Shown in pieces: positions 12,251 to 25,400 of a stretch of DNA of 64,000 nt. The notes beneath the pieces were generated by a model that ran no database searches, was not told where the DNA came from, and saw only the letters and a list, made by a program, of their open reading frames with translations. Source of the stretch: Coturnix japonica (taxonomy: Eukaryota; Chordata; Aves; Galliformes; Phasianidae); assembly GCF_001577835.2 (NCBI RefSeq), contig NC_029516.1, positions 71,989,221 to 72,053,220 on the forward strand, written 5' to 3'. Each line of letters opens with the position of its first letter. Position 1 is the stretch's first letter. A program made the translations under genes and the position numbers.

Positions 12251-15200
12251 ACGGTATTTAAGGCTGAGGAATATTGAAGAGAAGAGGATTTCCCACCCTG
12301 GGGGTTAGAAACAGAGACGATGCGCTGCAGGGAGGAAGCAGAATCAGAATTGAAATAGGCAGATACACAGATTATTTTTATAAGTAGCAAACACTGAAAC
12401 ATCACCCCGGCAGCCCATCAGTGAGGAAATATTTCAAGTCATAACAGTTTTTACTGGTGAGAGGTGGAGGGTTGAGCGATACATATTTCAAAGAATGGGA
12501 AGAGGACTTCTGTGGCACAGCCACAGCATCTTCCCACACCACAAGCTCCATTTGCTGTGCCCATGGATGAGAGAAGTACCCAACACAGCTACAAAACCCT
12601 TTTTCCCAATCCCATGCTCTTTCATGTGCTAACTCCCCCCCTCCCCAAAAGCAGTGCCTGTGGCCTGCTGGCCTCCTCCTCCAGCCCCATCATAGCTCCT
12701 CCTTCACAGCCCCACGGTCAGCTTCACCCTTCCATGCTGGAGTGCCGTGCAATTCTCATGCCTCATGGATACCTGCACCAGTTTAGACTAATGCTTTGCT
12801 CCAAGAATCAGGCTGGGGCTGACCTATATGAATGCCTGGTGCTCTTTTACACTCCCATAGCAGTAAAAGGGGCCTAGCAGATGCTGCATGGATCTAATGG
12901 AAAACCTGTGCATTTGGGGGCCAGCATGTGTAGGCTGGATCAGCAGCAATGACGCTGTTTAGACAGTTGAATCCTACTCTCAGTGCATATTTACAGCCTG
13001 AACAGAGCAACCCAGCTTGGGCACCTTCTGCTTCTACTTGGAAGGCAAAAGAGCAAAGCTTGACTGCAGGCTCCGAGCGAAGATCAGTTTAATTTGGAAT
13101 TCAGGAAGAAAAAAGAGACACATCAAGGCATATGCTGCTCTCAAATAGTGTGTGGTTCCATGAGCCCTACTTGGCCAGAGATGCTCTAATCTGATCTGTT
13201 TTACAGGTAGCAACAGTAAGTCATCATCTACAGGTCCCTGGAGAGCTCTTCTGGGCCACCAGTCTCTCAGACCATCACAGCCATGTGTATTGATGCAATC
13301 AGCTCCCTTTGGCTCTGTTTACATTCAATATTTCCAAAGCCCTTTGTGCTACCACGGGCAGGAAGGCAGCCAGGGCATCACCAGTGCTGCAAAGGACCAG
13401 TTTTGATGGACATTAATGCTGTGGCCACAGCAAACAAGAGAGAAGACACAGACTGATTGCCTTTGGGGAGCAATGCTGAGTTCAGCCCAAAGACCTGACC
13501 ATGCTCACCCAGTAAGGACAGTGATGGAAGGGGATTCTCAACCAGGCAGGGCTCTGTGTTCATATGTGGTGAACTGCAGGCAAGCCTGAAACTCCTGGAA
13601 TATCTGGGGATGAAGGGGAGAGTGCTGCCATGCTGCAGAGCCTGAAACACAGCTTCCTCCTCCCCAGGTCCATTCAGGATCATACTCATTTTCAGTGCCC
13701 GTGCTCCTGACATGCTAATTGCCTTGGTCAAAGATGTTGCCTTGCCTGACTCAATCTGCTTCCAAAGACAAAGAACTCTCCTAATTCCATAATTCATCCT
13801 TAACATCACACTCCGCCTGCTTCCAACCAGGAATCACAGACAGATTGATTGATCTGTCACAACGAGGGCTAAAGACTATCTAGTACTGGGGGCCGAGGCC
13901 AGGGAAGAAAAGACGCTACTAACACTAATAGATTGCTATTCCTTTCTGGGAGGGTATCATTGCCTTCAGCCAATTTGAGAGACTAACCATCCAATTTAGG
14001 AGAACAAAAATAACCGTTATGGTTACAACAGCAACCAGGAGAAAAATAGTAATAATAAACAAATAAAGAAACGAAAAGCAACAATGGAAAGGGAGCTGGT
14101 TCTGCTTTCCCAAATATCTGCTTCATCCTCATGCCTGTGCAGAGCCTGCTTTGTCCCTCCTGCCACCAACCAGAGGGGTGAGAGTGTCACAGAGAAGCAC
14201 AGGCTGCATGTTCCTGGCTCCAAGGTGGATGTAAATGCGTGAAACGTGATGGAAGAGGCTTGATTTCTTTTTTGGTATTATTTCTCTCAGGAATGGTCTG
14301 ACAGCCCCAGGCTGGAGTATGTGTCTCTCCCAAGTACTCTGTCACCCTGGTAACCATGGAGACCATGACGATCGATTAGATGCCATCTGATCTCAACCTC
14401 ATAAAAAACCCCGCATGCACACGCTGGCCCGGCCGCGCACACGCTGACAAAAACAGGCGGCAGATGGCGGCCAGGCCACTAGGCCTGTCTCCAGAGAGGG
14501 GCTGCGAGACACGGGCAGAGAGATCAAGGGGGAGAGAGAAATCAGACAAAGGGAGGGGAGGCCAGGGGAGACAAAGAAGCGTGGAGATCCAGAGGGAGAA
14601 GGAAGAGAAATGGGAGCAAGCCCCAGCTAGTGCAACTTCTTGGGGGCCTGCATTTTGAGGAGCAAAGAGCTTTTACACTGCATGCCAATCTGCCTTGCTT
14701 GGAGAACAAGGACAAGGGAGGCTGGGAAGAGGAGAAAAGACAAGTGGAAAAACAATAAGTCGTACCCAAGGGGAGGCCTGTAGAAGTGTGTAAATGGGCT
14801 TTTGCACAATTCTGTCCCTTACAGCAGTTCATCCCCTCCACAGCCGGTCAGGCCAGTGATGAGATGAGAAGGAAACTACACAGTGCAGAACAATCAGAGA
14901 GATCCTACAATACCACTGTGCCATCAAGAGGACTGTTGTCACACTCCAGTGATTCTCTCTGGGATCTACATGTAGGGAGGGATGGAGATACCCCATCCTG
15001 AAGACCCACAGTTTATCCACCAGACACACTCTTACTAGGCTGGAGGTGACTGGCAGGTATAAGACCGCCCCAAATCCTGTCTAACAGGAACTCTTGTGCA
15101 GATGCTGCACCAGTAACAACTGAGCCCTCCAGCTGCTGGAGGCTTTTATGCCAAGTAAGCCATAAAGGGGGTTTCATAGATGCAGAGAAAGTGATTGGAC

Positions 15201-16650
15201 AGAAGATCCCATTAACATATGAAAGAAAAAAAAAGAGGGGCTTGACCACCATGCTATAGGGAGATGCCAAAATGAGACAAGTTAGAGACCCTTTGGAGTA
15301 TCCCAATAAGCTCCAGTGGTTTCTGTTACTGTCAGCTACAGAAATGGAAAAGCCTTCTTCATAGGAACTGATTCAAAAATGAGCTGTCCCAGAGAAGAGA
15401 AGCAAGGAGATGAAACTCAGTTGAAGGGAAGGACAGACCTACACATGTGACTGCAAGGGCATCTGAATGTCAGGGTACCATTAATTGGAAGAAGGATTGT
15501 CACCACTGCAGTTACCAGTTTGGAGTCCCTTTAACGGGAAGGAACAGGTCCTTCTGATGAGCACATCACCTCACCCTACCACAAGTGTAGAAAACAGTCT
15601 AGATAAGTTGCACTATCAAACTATTTTCTTCAGGCTGTAAATGGAATCCAGAGGGACAATCTCAGATGGGGTGTGGACATGAGTAGTTAGCTGAGACAGA
15701 TCCCGCTTCAAATGTGTCAATAGCACCAAGACTGCTGCTAAATGACTCATCTCACTCCTTTTAGTTGTCCTTTCATGGGCACATGTGACTTTCAGATTCA
15801 TTGAAGATTTTATTTCTCTGCTACCCATGGGAAAATGAAGTCATATTGCAATGGAAGCTCAGTAGACAGGAACAGGTCCCAAGGTCCACTTTCCCAGGAT
15901 GCTGTAAAGTATTTTGAGGACTGCATGGGTAATAACTGCACTGTGAGCACATTGAGACATTGCTACTTGAAAAGAGTAGTTCATGTTTGGACCAGAATAC
16001 TCAGAAAGAGTGCTCACCTTAATCTAGTAATCATCAACACCTATTCACTAAGGTTAATCAATCTATTTTAACTATGAGAATGAGAATTATCCTCTTTTGT
16101 TATTTACCCTCTGAAGATCACACCTGTCTGGTTCTGAGGTAAGCAAGGTTGTCTGAGGTAGGAGTTGAGTTCAGCTCTCAGAAGGTGCTCACACACCTCC
16201 ATCACCAGGAGTGGGAGAAGGGGGCCAGTTCTGTATTCACACTGTATAGACCTATATACATTTGTGTTCTCCCTTTCTTGGGGTTTCCTGAAATATTCCA
16301 AACAGGATATTACTTGACCTAACATCTACACTCGCTCATGCTGGAAGAACAATCCAAACTGGAGTGAAGAACACAAACTACAAAACATCAGTGAATTCAG
16401 CTGCTGAGCCATAAGGATTCAATAAAAATGTAGAATACACCTCCCACTCTTTTGTTTTGATTTTGTGTTGTTCTCACCCAAATTACTGTTTTCCCCACAG
16501 TTCCCCCTCCCCATCCTGCATGTCATTTCCCAGCTACATGCTTAAATGCACCCCAAAAGGCTTCGCCTTCCCCTATGCCAAGAGCTATTCCTCCTTCAAA
16601 ATGCTTCTCAAGGCTCTTCCAAGATTCATTTAACAAGCAAGGCAAGAAAA
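12251..16650. other. non-coding intergenic DNA
   Basis: No gene is supported. The minus-strand frame 13809-13378 (143 codons) matches nothing I know. Near 14349-14366 a GTAACC-ATGG-AGAC string resembles an RFX X-box with one imperfect half. The stretch 14400-14640 is purine-rich and GC-rich. Confidence 0.4.
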
Positions 16651-16654
16651 ATAT

Positions 16655-17088
16655 TCATAGAATCATAGAATTGTTTGAGTTGGAATAGTCCTTTAGTACT
16701 CATTTAGTCCAGCTCCCATGCAATGAACTCAACATCTACACTTAGATCAGGTTGCTCAGAACCTTTCCAGCCTGACTTTGAATGTTTCCAGGGATGGGGC
16801 ATCCAGCACCTCCCTGCTCTTATTGTAAAGATTTCTTTTTTCTTATATCCAGTCTGAATTCTGGAAACTGTTTCCCTTTATCCTGTCAAAACAGATCCTG
16901 CTAAAGAGTCCATCCTCTTCTTTCTTACAGGTCCCTTTGGATACTGCAAGGCTGCTTTCAGGTCTCCCTGGAGCCTTCTCTTCTCCAGGCTGAACAGCCC
17001 CAGCTCTCTCAGCCTGTCTTTGTAGTGGAGGTTTTCCATCCCACGGGTCATTTTTGTGGTTCTCCTTTGGACACATTCCAGCAGGTCC
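16655..17088 (-). mobile_element. CR1 LINE, 3' end fragment
   Basis: Read on the + strand it opens with the reverse-complemented CR1 tail (TCATAGAATCATAGAATTG). It runs through the diagnostic blocks CAGGGATGGGGCATCCA, GAGCCTTCTCTTCTCCAGGC, CTGAACAGCCCCAGCTCTCTC and CTTTGGACACATTCCAGCAGG. The element is therefore on the minus strand and 5'-truncated, as most CR1 copies are. It covers the C-terminal end of the reverse-transcriptase frame plus the 3' UTR. It is moderately diverged from the usual avian consensus as I remember it. Confidence 0.93.
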
Positions 17089-17104
17089 AATTAAAAAAAT
17101 CTCA

Positions 17105-17480
17105 GTCATGAGAAGTCAGTTTTGCCTGGTGAAACCACTGCAAGCACCCAGTTTCCACAGAGGAAAGAGTGACCTCAGAGCATGGAAGCAGGGATTTATT
17201 ATAAGGAAAGGATGTTCGTAGCAAGAGTATCTGGTTCGGTTAGGCATCAGACAAGAAAGAACAATTATTTGCAGGGATGTAGTTAGGAGCAAAACAAGAA
17301 AACACGGCAAAACAGCTAAAAACAAACAATAAAAAAGTATCACTGATAATCAAAGTAGTGTGAACTGGGACCTCTGAGAAGAACCATAAGCTGGGCCAGA
17401 AGAAGCAGGACTTTGGATATCCATTACAAGCCAGGATCTTCACCCCAGCCTGACCCTCTGAAAGGGGCAGCTCAACACTA
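17105..17480 (-). mobile_element. possible LTR-like or other repeat next to CR1
   Basis: On the minus strand this block carries an AATAAA signal (as TTTATT near 17200) followed by a T/C-rich and then GT-containing stretch, a layout reminiscent of an LTR with its polyadenylation region. It abuts the CR1 copy. I could not define termini or a target-site duplication, so the family is unknown and the call is weak. Confidence 0.2.
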
Positions 17481-20400
17481 GAGCCCAATATTTGCTTTGG
17501 GTGCTCTTATGTCTGCTGTGATTTAGTTATGATTGTAACTTCTCAGTGTGGGCTGAATTCAGTGATTTCAAGCCATTCTGTGTTTCTTTTTTTCCTGAGT
17601 TGCCTTTTGGTTGGCCACAATCATTGAGATCAGCTATGAACACGATCTCTATATCTTTACTTTTCAATACCACCAGTCCCAAGTTTTTGCTCCATTTAAA
17701 GTAAAAAAATCATGCAGAATTCCTGTATGTGCATAATTTACAGTAGGGGGTGGTGCACCAACCACACTTAGATTAACACATTTGGTTAATCTCCCCTGCC
17801 AAGGAATTCTGAGGTTCAGATCTTTTTAATGCTAGGAACTTTTATTTCTCTCTTCCTTTGCAGTGCGCTGCCACGTCTCCTTGTCCTTAGTTAGTACCAG
17901 GGCCTACTTTATCTCAACAGAGCAGGATTCAGAGAAGATGACCCAGGACTCACAGCTTCCAGGCATTTTTCAGACAGCATTTATCCCAACAACTCTCTTT
18001 CTCATACAGATTTTTGTCAAGGCTGCTGCAGATACGATTCCCCCTTTGGAGAAATGCCTTTGGGACTGTATCCCTCCTGTTTCATATCATGCAATGCCAA
18101 TTATTTCAGCTGTGACATGAGAGGATAAAGTTGGGGTGGAGGGTGTGTTGGGGGGGAAGTTGAATAAGTCCCTGTGAAATCCCACTCACCAGATCCTCAG
18201 AAGCAGTGGAAAAAAATAATTCCCTTCAAAATCAATAGCACAGTGCCATTGAGGAATCAAGCAATGTACTCACACAAAAGCAGAGTTGGATATACCTGTG
18301 AACGAGCATCCTGATCACATAAACCACAGCGCCTGATCCCCTCTCCCTCGCAATGTAGCAAGTCATTAGGAAATCAATTGCAGTCTGCAAGATAGTACAG
18401 TGAAAGAGCTTGGGTAAATGAGTCTCTCCCTCTATTCTTTCTCTCTATTTTTTGTCTTTTTCCCTTCATGCTTCACTTCTCAGCCTTCCTCACACTATGA
18501 TGATTATTATTGCCATTATTATTATCACTGTTGCTTTGTAAGCTGAGAGTTGCAGATCTCAAGAATAAAGCAGATGTCAGCAGCTCCGGAAGATCCTATT
18601 CTATTACACAGCAGAACAAATGAGTATGTCAAGGAAGGGCTCTCCAATCTAACAAGAAAACAGCACAAACAGCCACAAAATAAATAAATAAAGAAACCCT
18701 GCGGGGACAGGCAGGGTAGTTCTGATTAGATATTATGCTAACATGATGCCTACTTTCTACGCTAACAGTGTTTTAATACATTTAAACGATACTGGGGAAA
18801 TAAGTCATGAAATAGGAGAAGAAGCCTTCATGTCAAAAACGATTAAGATTATCCAAGGGGGCCAGACTGTCTCTCTCATGAAAATGCAGCTCTCATGGCA
18901 TGGGAATATAAATGTAGCCCAAATAGTTATTTACTTAGTTTGTCCAGTGCAATCTCATTATGTTTGTAAATTATTGCTTTTCCCAGCTGCCTGAAGAGCA
19001 GTTAGGCTCCTGGTAAGGAGGAAGCCAATGCCAACATCTGCACCATGGTGAAGTCTCAGCCTCCAGGAGGCCTCACACAACCAGGGAATGGGGGAAAGAC
19101 CCATGGGCTGCAGGAAGATACCACTGGGAAGATATCTGAAGGACTAGATGAAAACTGCCACTCTGATGTCTACAACTGACACTTGTGGATGGTGCCTGCT
19201 GCCTCCTGAGGAGAGCACTTGTCTGCTATGTAAAACAATGGAAGTACCTGTGCAGCCTGACCTGGGAGCAACTGAAGGCCTGTTTTTAGTGGTGAGGACC
19301 ATAGCGCAGGAGAGAGACCTCAGGTCTTATAGTTGGAATAGCCATACCCTCTCAAACGGCTACAACCAACCCAACACCCATCCTGCTCCCAGCTGGGGCC
19401 TCCAGACCCTTTCCTTATAACACAGCCTCTGAGAAAATACACACGCTCTTAGAGTTCAGTTTTCAAAAGCAGTCCAGTGTCAGCAGAAGAACATTTCCAC
19501 CTGCAAGGAAGGAGATCCATGCTCTTCCTTTTTGTCTCAAGGGACATGCATAAAAAGCCTGAATATACTCATCAAGCTCCATGCAGTGATAATAATTCTC
19601 CTTGTGCAATTACATCCTTGGGAGACCCTCCTATCACCAAGTCTTTGCAATACTGGAAAAATGGTCATTTATTAGCTGCAACCCATAATTTCCTTCCTCC
19701 TGTGAACCATTCTGTAATTTTCCTTCAGTTGACAAGATACAAATGAAAAGTGTATTTTTTCCAACTGTAGCACATAAAATATGGATATGGGCATGAAATC
19801 CTAAATCCATCAAGAAAATGGGGCCTTCTCACATCTCTCCTCTTTTAGGACCTACAGCTCTAAGGACACAGCAGGTCTGAAGCCTCTATACCCTGCAAGA
19901 CAGAGTCCGCTTAGAGACAAGGTAGTGATCCTGAGCCCAGTTATCCATAACTTAATTTGTACAAGTACTCTGACAGATGAACTTTAATGAGCCTCACAGC
20001 AGTAGCTGAAGAACTTCCTGGTGACCCACCTGCCATTACTCCCTTTTCATGTTTGGCAGATGGGAACATGCGTCCTCCCATGGCTCTTCCATGGCAGAGT
20101 CTGGTGCATTAGCTTAAAAGCACTGAGACACCAGATGATGAACTGGAGCTGCTGAGACTTACTGTCACAGGGGCAATAACTTGTGGCTGATGGACGAGGC
20201 AGACAGCTAGATAGGAAAGTAGCCTAAGCTGCTACAAGAAGACTTGCCAGCTCATCTGTCAACCCTAAGTGAGCAGTGAATCAAACTGTATTAGCCTTTC
20301 CTCGGTTCTATAGGGCAGCAGTTGTTGGGAACATAACATCCAGTATCCACAGCAGGCAACTCACCATTCACATAATTTTCTTTCTTTAAACCTTGCCCCT

Positions 20401-20898
20401 ATATACAAACTATGGTCAACAGCCAGCTAGAGTCACTGCAATTTAACACCAGCTCAAGGGCTTGTTTTTACTGAGCTGAGGATGTGGTGACCCGGTGCTG
20501 CACAAACATCCCTATGAAGACTGCATCTGACACTAGCCTGTGCACAGAATCCCTCAAATATTCCCTAAATTCTGGGGTCAGTGAATGTCTACATTATCAT
20601 GTTTGATTTAGCAGAGGTCCAATGGCTACCACTCTATCCTAAGCCATCCTATAGAGGTAGGCACAAATCTTTTCTTCTACCAGATACACACCACTGGCAT
20701 CTGAGCCTTCGTGGAGAGAGGGCTGGATCACATTTCTGTCTGGTTTTTTACCAGATGTCTGTTATTCACCAGAACTTCTTTAGCTATAAAGCCATACCCC
20801 ATTTTCCCTTACCTATAAAGGAAGACCAGTGTAGCTATTCACTTCTCAAATACACTTGGGCAGAAAACATCTCTGTAAAGACATTCAACAAGTGTTTC
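17481..20898. other. non-coding intergenic DNA
   Basis: No gene or clear repeat. It includes an ATT-rich short repeat around 18500-18530. The block 18720-18990 is AT-rich and repeat-free and could be a regulatory element. Confidence 0.4.
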
Positions 20899-20960
20899 TT
20901 CATAGAATATCCCAAGTTGGAAGGGACCAACAAGGATCATTAAGTCCAGCTCCTAAAACA
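20899..20960 (-). mobile_element. CR1 LINE, short 3' remnant
   Basis: The string CATAGAATATCCCAAGTTGG, followed by AAGGGACC, AAGGATCATTAAGTCCAGCT, is the reverse complement of the CR1 3' terminus. Only about 60 bp survive. Confidence 0.8.
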
Positions 20961-22139
20961 AAACTGAAACCAATTTTGGGAGGCAATAGGCACAGCCCCA
21001 ACAGAGATAAGAAGAGTAGCTGAGGTTTATCTACAGGGAGCTGGACATTTAACTACAATCTACAAAATGACCTTGAACATCAGACACCCAGGAGTGGTAT
21101 GAATTTATGAGGAAAACCTCAAGAAATAGTGGGGGTCATTTGAAGTTATTTTACCTTCCATGATGTCTGTGTTGGACTAAGCCCAGACCGGTCAGTCTTC
21201 TAGATAAGTTTTCTTTACCTCAAGTAATAGAGCACCCAACAAAGCGACTTTAGAATTGTTTATGGTGAACAGTAGCGAAGAATAGCATTGGGATGGGGGA
21301 AGAGGAGAAAATAATAAGTTTAGGTAATGAATACGACAGCTGCAGGCAACTGATGGATTTCATGTTGAAAAAGATATAAGGAAGTGCATTCAAGAGGAGG
21401 ATACAAAAACCATACCAGAGTCCACAGCAAGAGACATAATTCAAAATTACAGGAATAGGAGGAGCAGAACATGCAGCAGTTTGTGACATCAGGTAGGGTA
21501 AGTCCAAAAAGGATCTCAAAACCCAGGAAAACAACAATGCTGCATGGCCTCTTCAGGATGGCAGACAATTATCAACGGAAATAACTGAGAATGCAGAAGA
21601 CCAAAAACCATCTTCCATACGCTCACAACTAGAGAGACAGAATTCAGGATGATAAAGGGAGAAGCTGATGCTGAAGCACAGAAGGCAATTAATCCTGCAT
21701 AAAGATGGAGCCTACAGAATGAAATGAGCCTCTGTAGGAAGGGCTTTTTAGACTCTTGTGTGTATTCCCTCGAAACAGCTTATTAGAAATAACAAATCAA
21801 GTACACTTGAGTGACTTCTTGTGGACCTACAAACCAACTAGCTGCTTCAGCCCACCAGCAGCCTAAGGCACCGCTGGTAAAGGAGGTCACAAAGGGCTCC
21901 ATGTTGCTAGATAAAGAGCTGGCCCAGCTCTCCTTCACACTCCAACACAAATTTCAGGGAGAAAAAGAAACATCCAAGCCTTTACTATCAGTATGGGACA
22001 GCTGCCCTGAGTGGCAGAGGCATGGGATATAAAACAGTTTGCCTCTTGAACCAGGAATGACCATACAAATCACAGGAGTTGGTGTAAAGACAGTTACAGC
22101 TGACCCAAACTGTACATCTGAAGATAAAACGGCTGGTCT
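20961..22139. other. non-coding intergenic DNA
   Basis: No gene, repeat or regulatory signal that I can support. Confidence 0.4.
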
Positions 22140-22144
22140 GCATC

Positions 22145-22461
22145 TGTACAGTTGGAATAATACAAGTATAGCCAGAGGGTATATAAGGAGAAGACTCACC
22201 AACTCCAAGGCCTTCAGTCAAGGTGGATGCTTACCAACATCAAGGTTCACCACAAGAACTCCACAGAAGAGCAATCTCCAGGAAGAGATACTACCTTGGT
22301 GTTGGTCAGCCCTTAAATGGGATCTAGGAGAGGTAGAATCAAGCTCCACCCTTTCTGGAAGCACATCTGAATTACCTTCACCTGTGCTCCCACAGCTGAC
22401 CCATCACTTGCCTCAAATGGTTAATCAGAGGTTCAGACTGTGATCAACAGTTTCCCTTACA
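22145..22461 (+). mobile_element. solo LTR (endogenous retrovirus family, copy 1)
   Basis: The element begins TGTACAGTTGGAATAATACA and ends TTTCCCTTACA, so its ends are the inverted TGTA...TACA typical of retroviral LTRs. It is flanked by a perfect 5-bp direct repeat, GCATC, at 22140-22144 and 22462-22466. A second copy at 43140-43482 shares most of its length, including the CCCTTAAATGGGATCTAGGA block, and that repetition defines the boundaries. No internal retroviral genes adjoin it, so it is a solo LTR left by recombination. The 5-bp duplication would fit an ERVL-like or similar group, but I cannot name the subfamily. The strand is assigned from the TGTA-to-TACA reading shared with copy 2 and is arbitrary without internal sequence. 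Confidence 0.85.
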
Positions 22462-22466
22462 GCATC

Positions 22467-25400
22467 CTGGTATGCTCTGCATACTAGCATTACTCTTGCT
22501 GCCTGTTCCAGGCATTAACGTTGTTTAATCATGCTTTTTCATTATTTATCAGCTAGTTTTAGCCCCTGTTTACAAGGGTAATGCAGGGAGTGAGAATAGA
22601 GCACTGAAAAAGCCTGTGAGAGAGATGAAGAAGAGAGTTACAACTTCTTTTGTACTGACATAATAATGTCTGACCCCAATTAACACCAGCATTCCCTTTC
22701 CAGGCAACATTCATCCACAGATCTCAGAGACATTCGCCTCATTTCACACCGTTTCTCCTGTACTAGACTGGGAAACTCCCACTTTCCCAGGGACAAAGTT
22801 GAAGCACAGAGGAGTAAAACTGACTGAAAGTGCTTTCTGATTCCAATTTGTGTTTGGGCTGAAAGCTGAGAGGTCCTCACTTCTTCCTCACCCAACATCA
22901 GCCACGGATGCTTCTGGACCTTTACCCAGACCTAGAGGTACTGAGCATGAAGTCACTTTGGCTGCTGGCAAGCATGGAAAGAAGGGGGTAAGCTGACACA
23001 GAGAAGAGCAGAGTTTACCTTTCCTAAAAATCAAGAAGTGGGAGGCAAATTAAATGACAGAAACAAAAGGAAGAGAGGTAAAATAAATGATTCAAGAGGC
23101 AAAAAAAAAAAAAGTGATGGAAAACAAATCCTTCAGTGATTGTTAACCTCCAAGACAAACTGATTCTAACCTAAGAAATTCCTAAGTCACCATTTGTTAA
23201 AAGACAGGCAGCCGTGCCTTGACTACCTTCACATCATCATCCTCTAAACCTTTATTACCGGACAGTGTTAATATAGGGCAAAAAGAAGAGAACGGAGCCC
23301 TTCAGATGTCTTCAGGTTAATGAGCAGATGCCCTTCCACCCACCTGCCTGATTAAACACCTCTTAAACAGCATCCACCTTGTTACCGTAGGCCACTTGCA
23401 CTGTGGCATTAAAATGACATTTCCGACTGCCTTGTTGCTAGGTGCCTATTGTGTCACTCCTGCAGATGTGCTCTGAGCTTGTGAACTTTCTTTCACATTG
23501 GCACATCCTATTTCAGGCTTCAGCACCAGGCATTTGCCTAGATCTTCAGGGATGTTCAGTGCAGCCACTAGTGAATGGGCATGACTGTAGACAGAGCACT
23601 GCACTGGGCTGAACACTGGGGTGACCCAGGGAGGCAGTCCCTACAATGCAAGTGTTTCTTCCTCATCAGCTTCCTCACCATCTGGCTAAATATGATCACT
23701 GACTTTCATTTTACAAGCCAGTGTTTTACTTCTTCGAAGTACAGAAAGGAAGCCAGGCAGAAAGAGTGATGTGACATCAGTTGAAGGAGAAATGCCTGCT
23801 TGTAGAGTACAGGTGGCTTCAGAATCTCCTTCTTCATCTTTTTTCTTTTTTTCCCCTTTTTTTTCCCACAAGGAAGAGCACTCCCCATGGCTACACACAC
23901 AGACATCGGATTTAAAAATAGCCAAGTTCCACCTTGACTGTGGGGGAGTGAAAGACAGAAGACAGATGCATTGGCTGCCAGCTAGTCTTGACATCCACTT
24001 TTTCTTCCTTCACCCTGGCAGCCAGCAGCTGCACACACGTACACAGGTAAGGTCCTTGGGGGCAAGGCATGTTGCATCTGCATCCCCCCTCTTATCACTA
24101 TTTCTCCAACTCAATTTGGGTTGCCCACTCTAAGATAACAAGCATGTATGAAAATCATCAAGTTCCCGCTATGTACCCTGCTTAATACACAGGCTACTCA
24201 TTAGTTATTTGTGTGCGTTTTATTTTGTTAACTTCTATAGTGCCTGCTCCACAAGATATTTCCCAGGGCTCCAAGCTATACAACACATGTCTGCAGGTCT
24301 GCTCATATTTGCAGACACAGGCTCAGGTCAGTCTGAGGGGATCAGCTGCTTACAAGGATCCAGGCCTTGGTCATGGTCTCGGCTACGGTCTTGATCTTGG
24401 TCTTGATGCCTTCCTAATGCTCGGACAGCAGCAGATTCCTCCTTTTTTTCCCCTGTCTGGCTATATTTCACCCATTATTTATCCTTTCAAGCAAATACAG
24501 TCACTGAAAATGTATGGCACTTCTGCCCACATACTCAGCACTACTCTTTATGCATTCACAAGTGGTAGATGCCACAGTAACACAGCAAACTTGCTTAACT
24601 GTTTGTGCTAACATGTTTACTAACATCTCCTTATGCATTTATCTAGACTGCGTGGCTCACCAAGAACCCCTTGCCACAGAAAATTATGGATGCTAAAAGT
24701 CATAATATCTTATAATGTGAATTCAAAAAGCAACATGACAAACCAAAGGGGCGGGATGGAGGAATTTACCAAGGGTAACGGTGAACCCATCAAGATTCAG
24801 ATCAAGAGTGAACACAGTACGTGAAGGATGCAGGCTTATTTTTATTCTTGCAGGAACCAATTGGGAAATCCCCAAGGCCTTTGACCTACGGCACACTGTA
24901 GTCCTCCCTGCCCTTGAAAACCACACCATCCTCCATCTCCTGAGACACCTCACCCTCAGAAGGGCTGTGAACATTAACTAACATTGCAAGGACGATCTTC
25001 AAACATACTGAAGCAATACGGCAGTGAAGGGTCATAGCCAGGTGGTGGCTACTGGTCACAGTAACAGATAAAGCTTGGTCTTAACATTGCATCCGGTTTA
25101 ATCCAAAAAGCAAAGGGAACCAAAACAGAAACCAATGAGCCAAAAGCTTGTACTATGTAAAAAGAAACAGAGTTTTATCCAAAACCGCCAGTCTCAGCCA
25201 CTAGGTAGCGTGGAGACTGGAAGTTTAAATAGAGTCCCGGGATAATTATCCTCACGCTGCAAGGGCACAGCCAGAGGGCACACCTGTCTACCAGTTAGTT
25301 GCTTGTAGCCCTCACCAGGGTTGCCCTACATCCAGACCTCACAGCCTTGATTGCCTGGGATCCAAAAGGTTGCTCCTGTGCGCATCCTCAAGGCTCCCGT

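Noticed and set aside
13378-13809. Minus-strand 143-codon frame
   Set aside because: No similarity that I recognise and no supporting signals.
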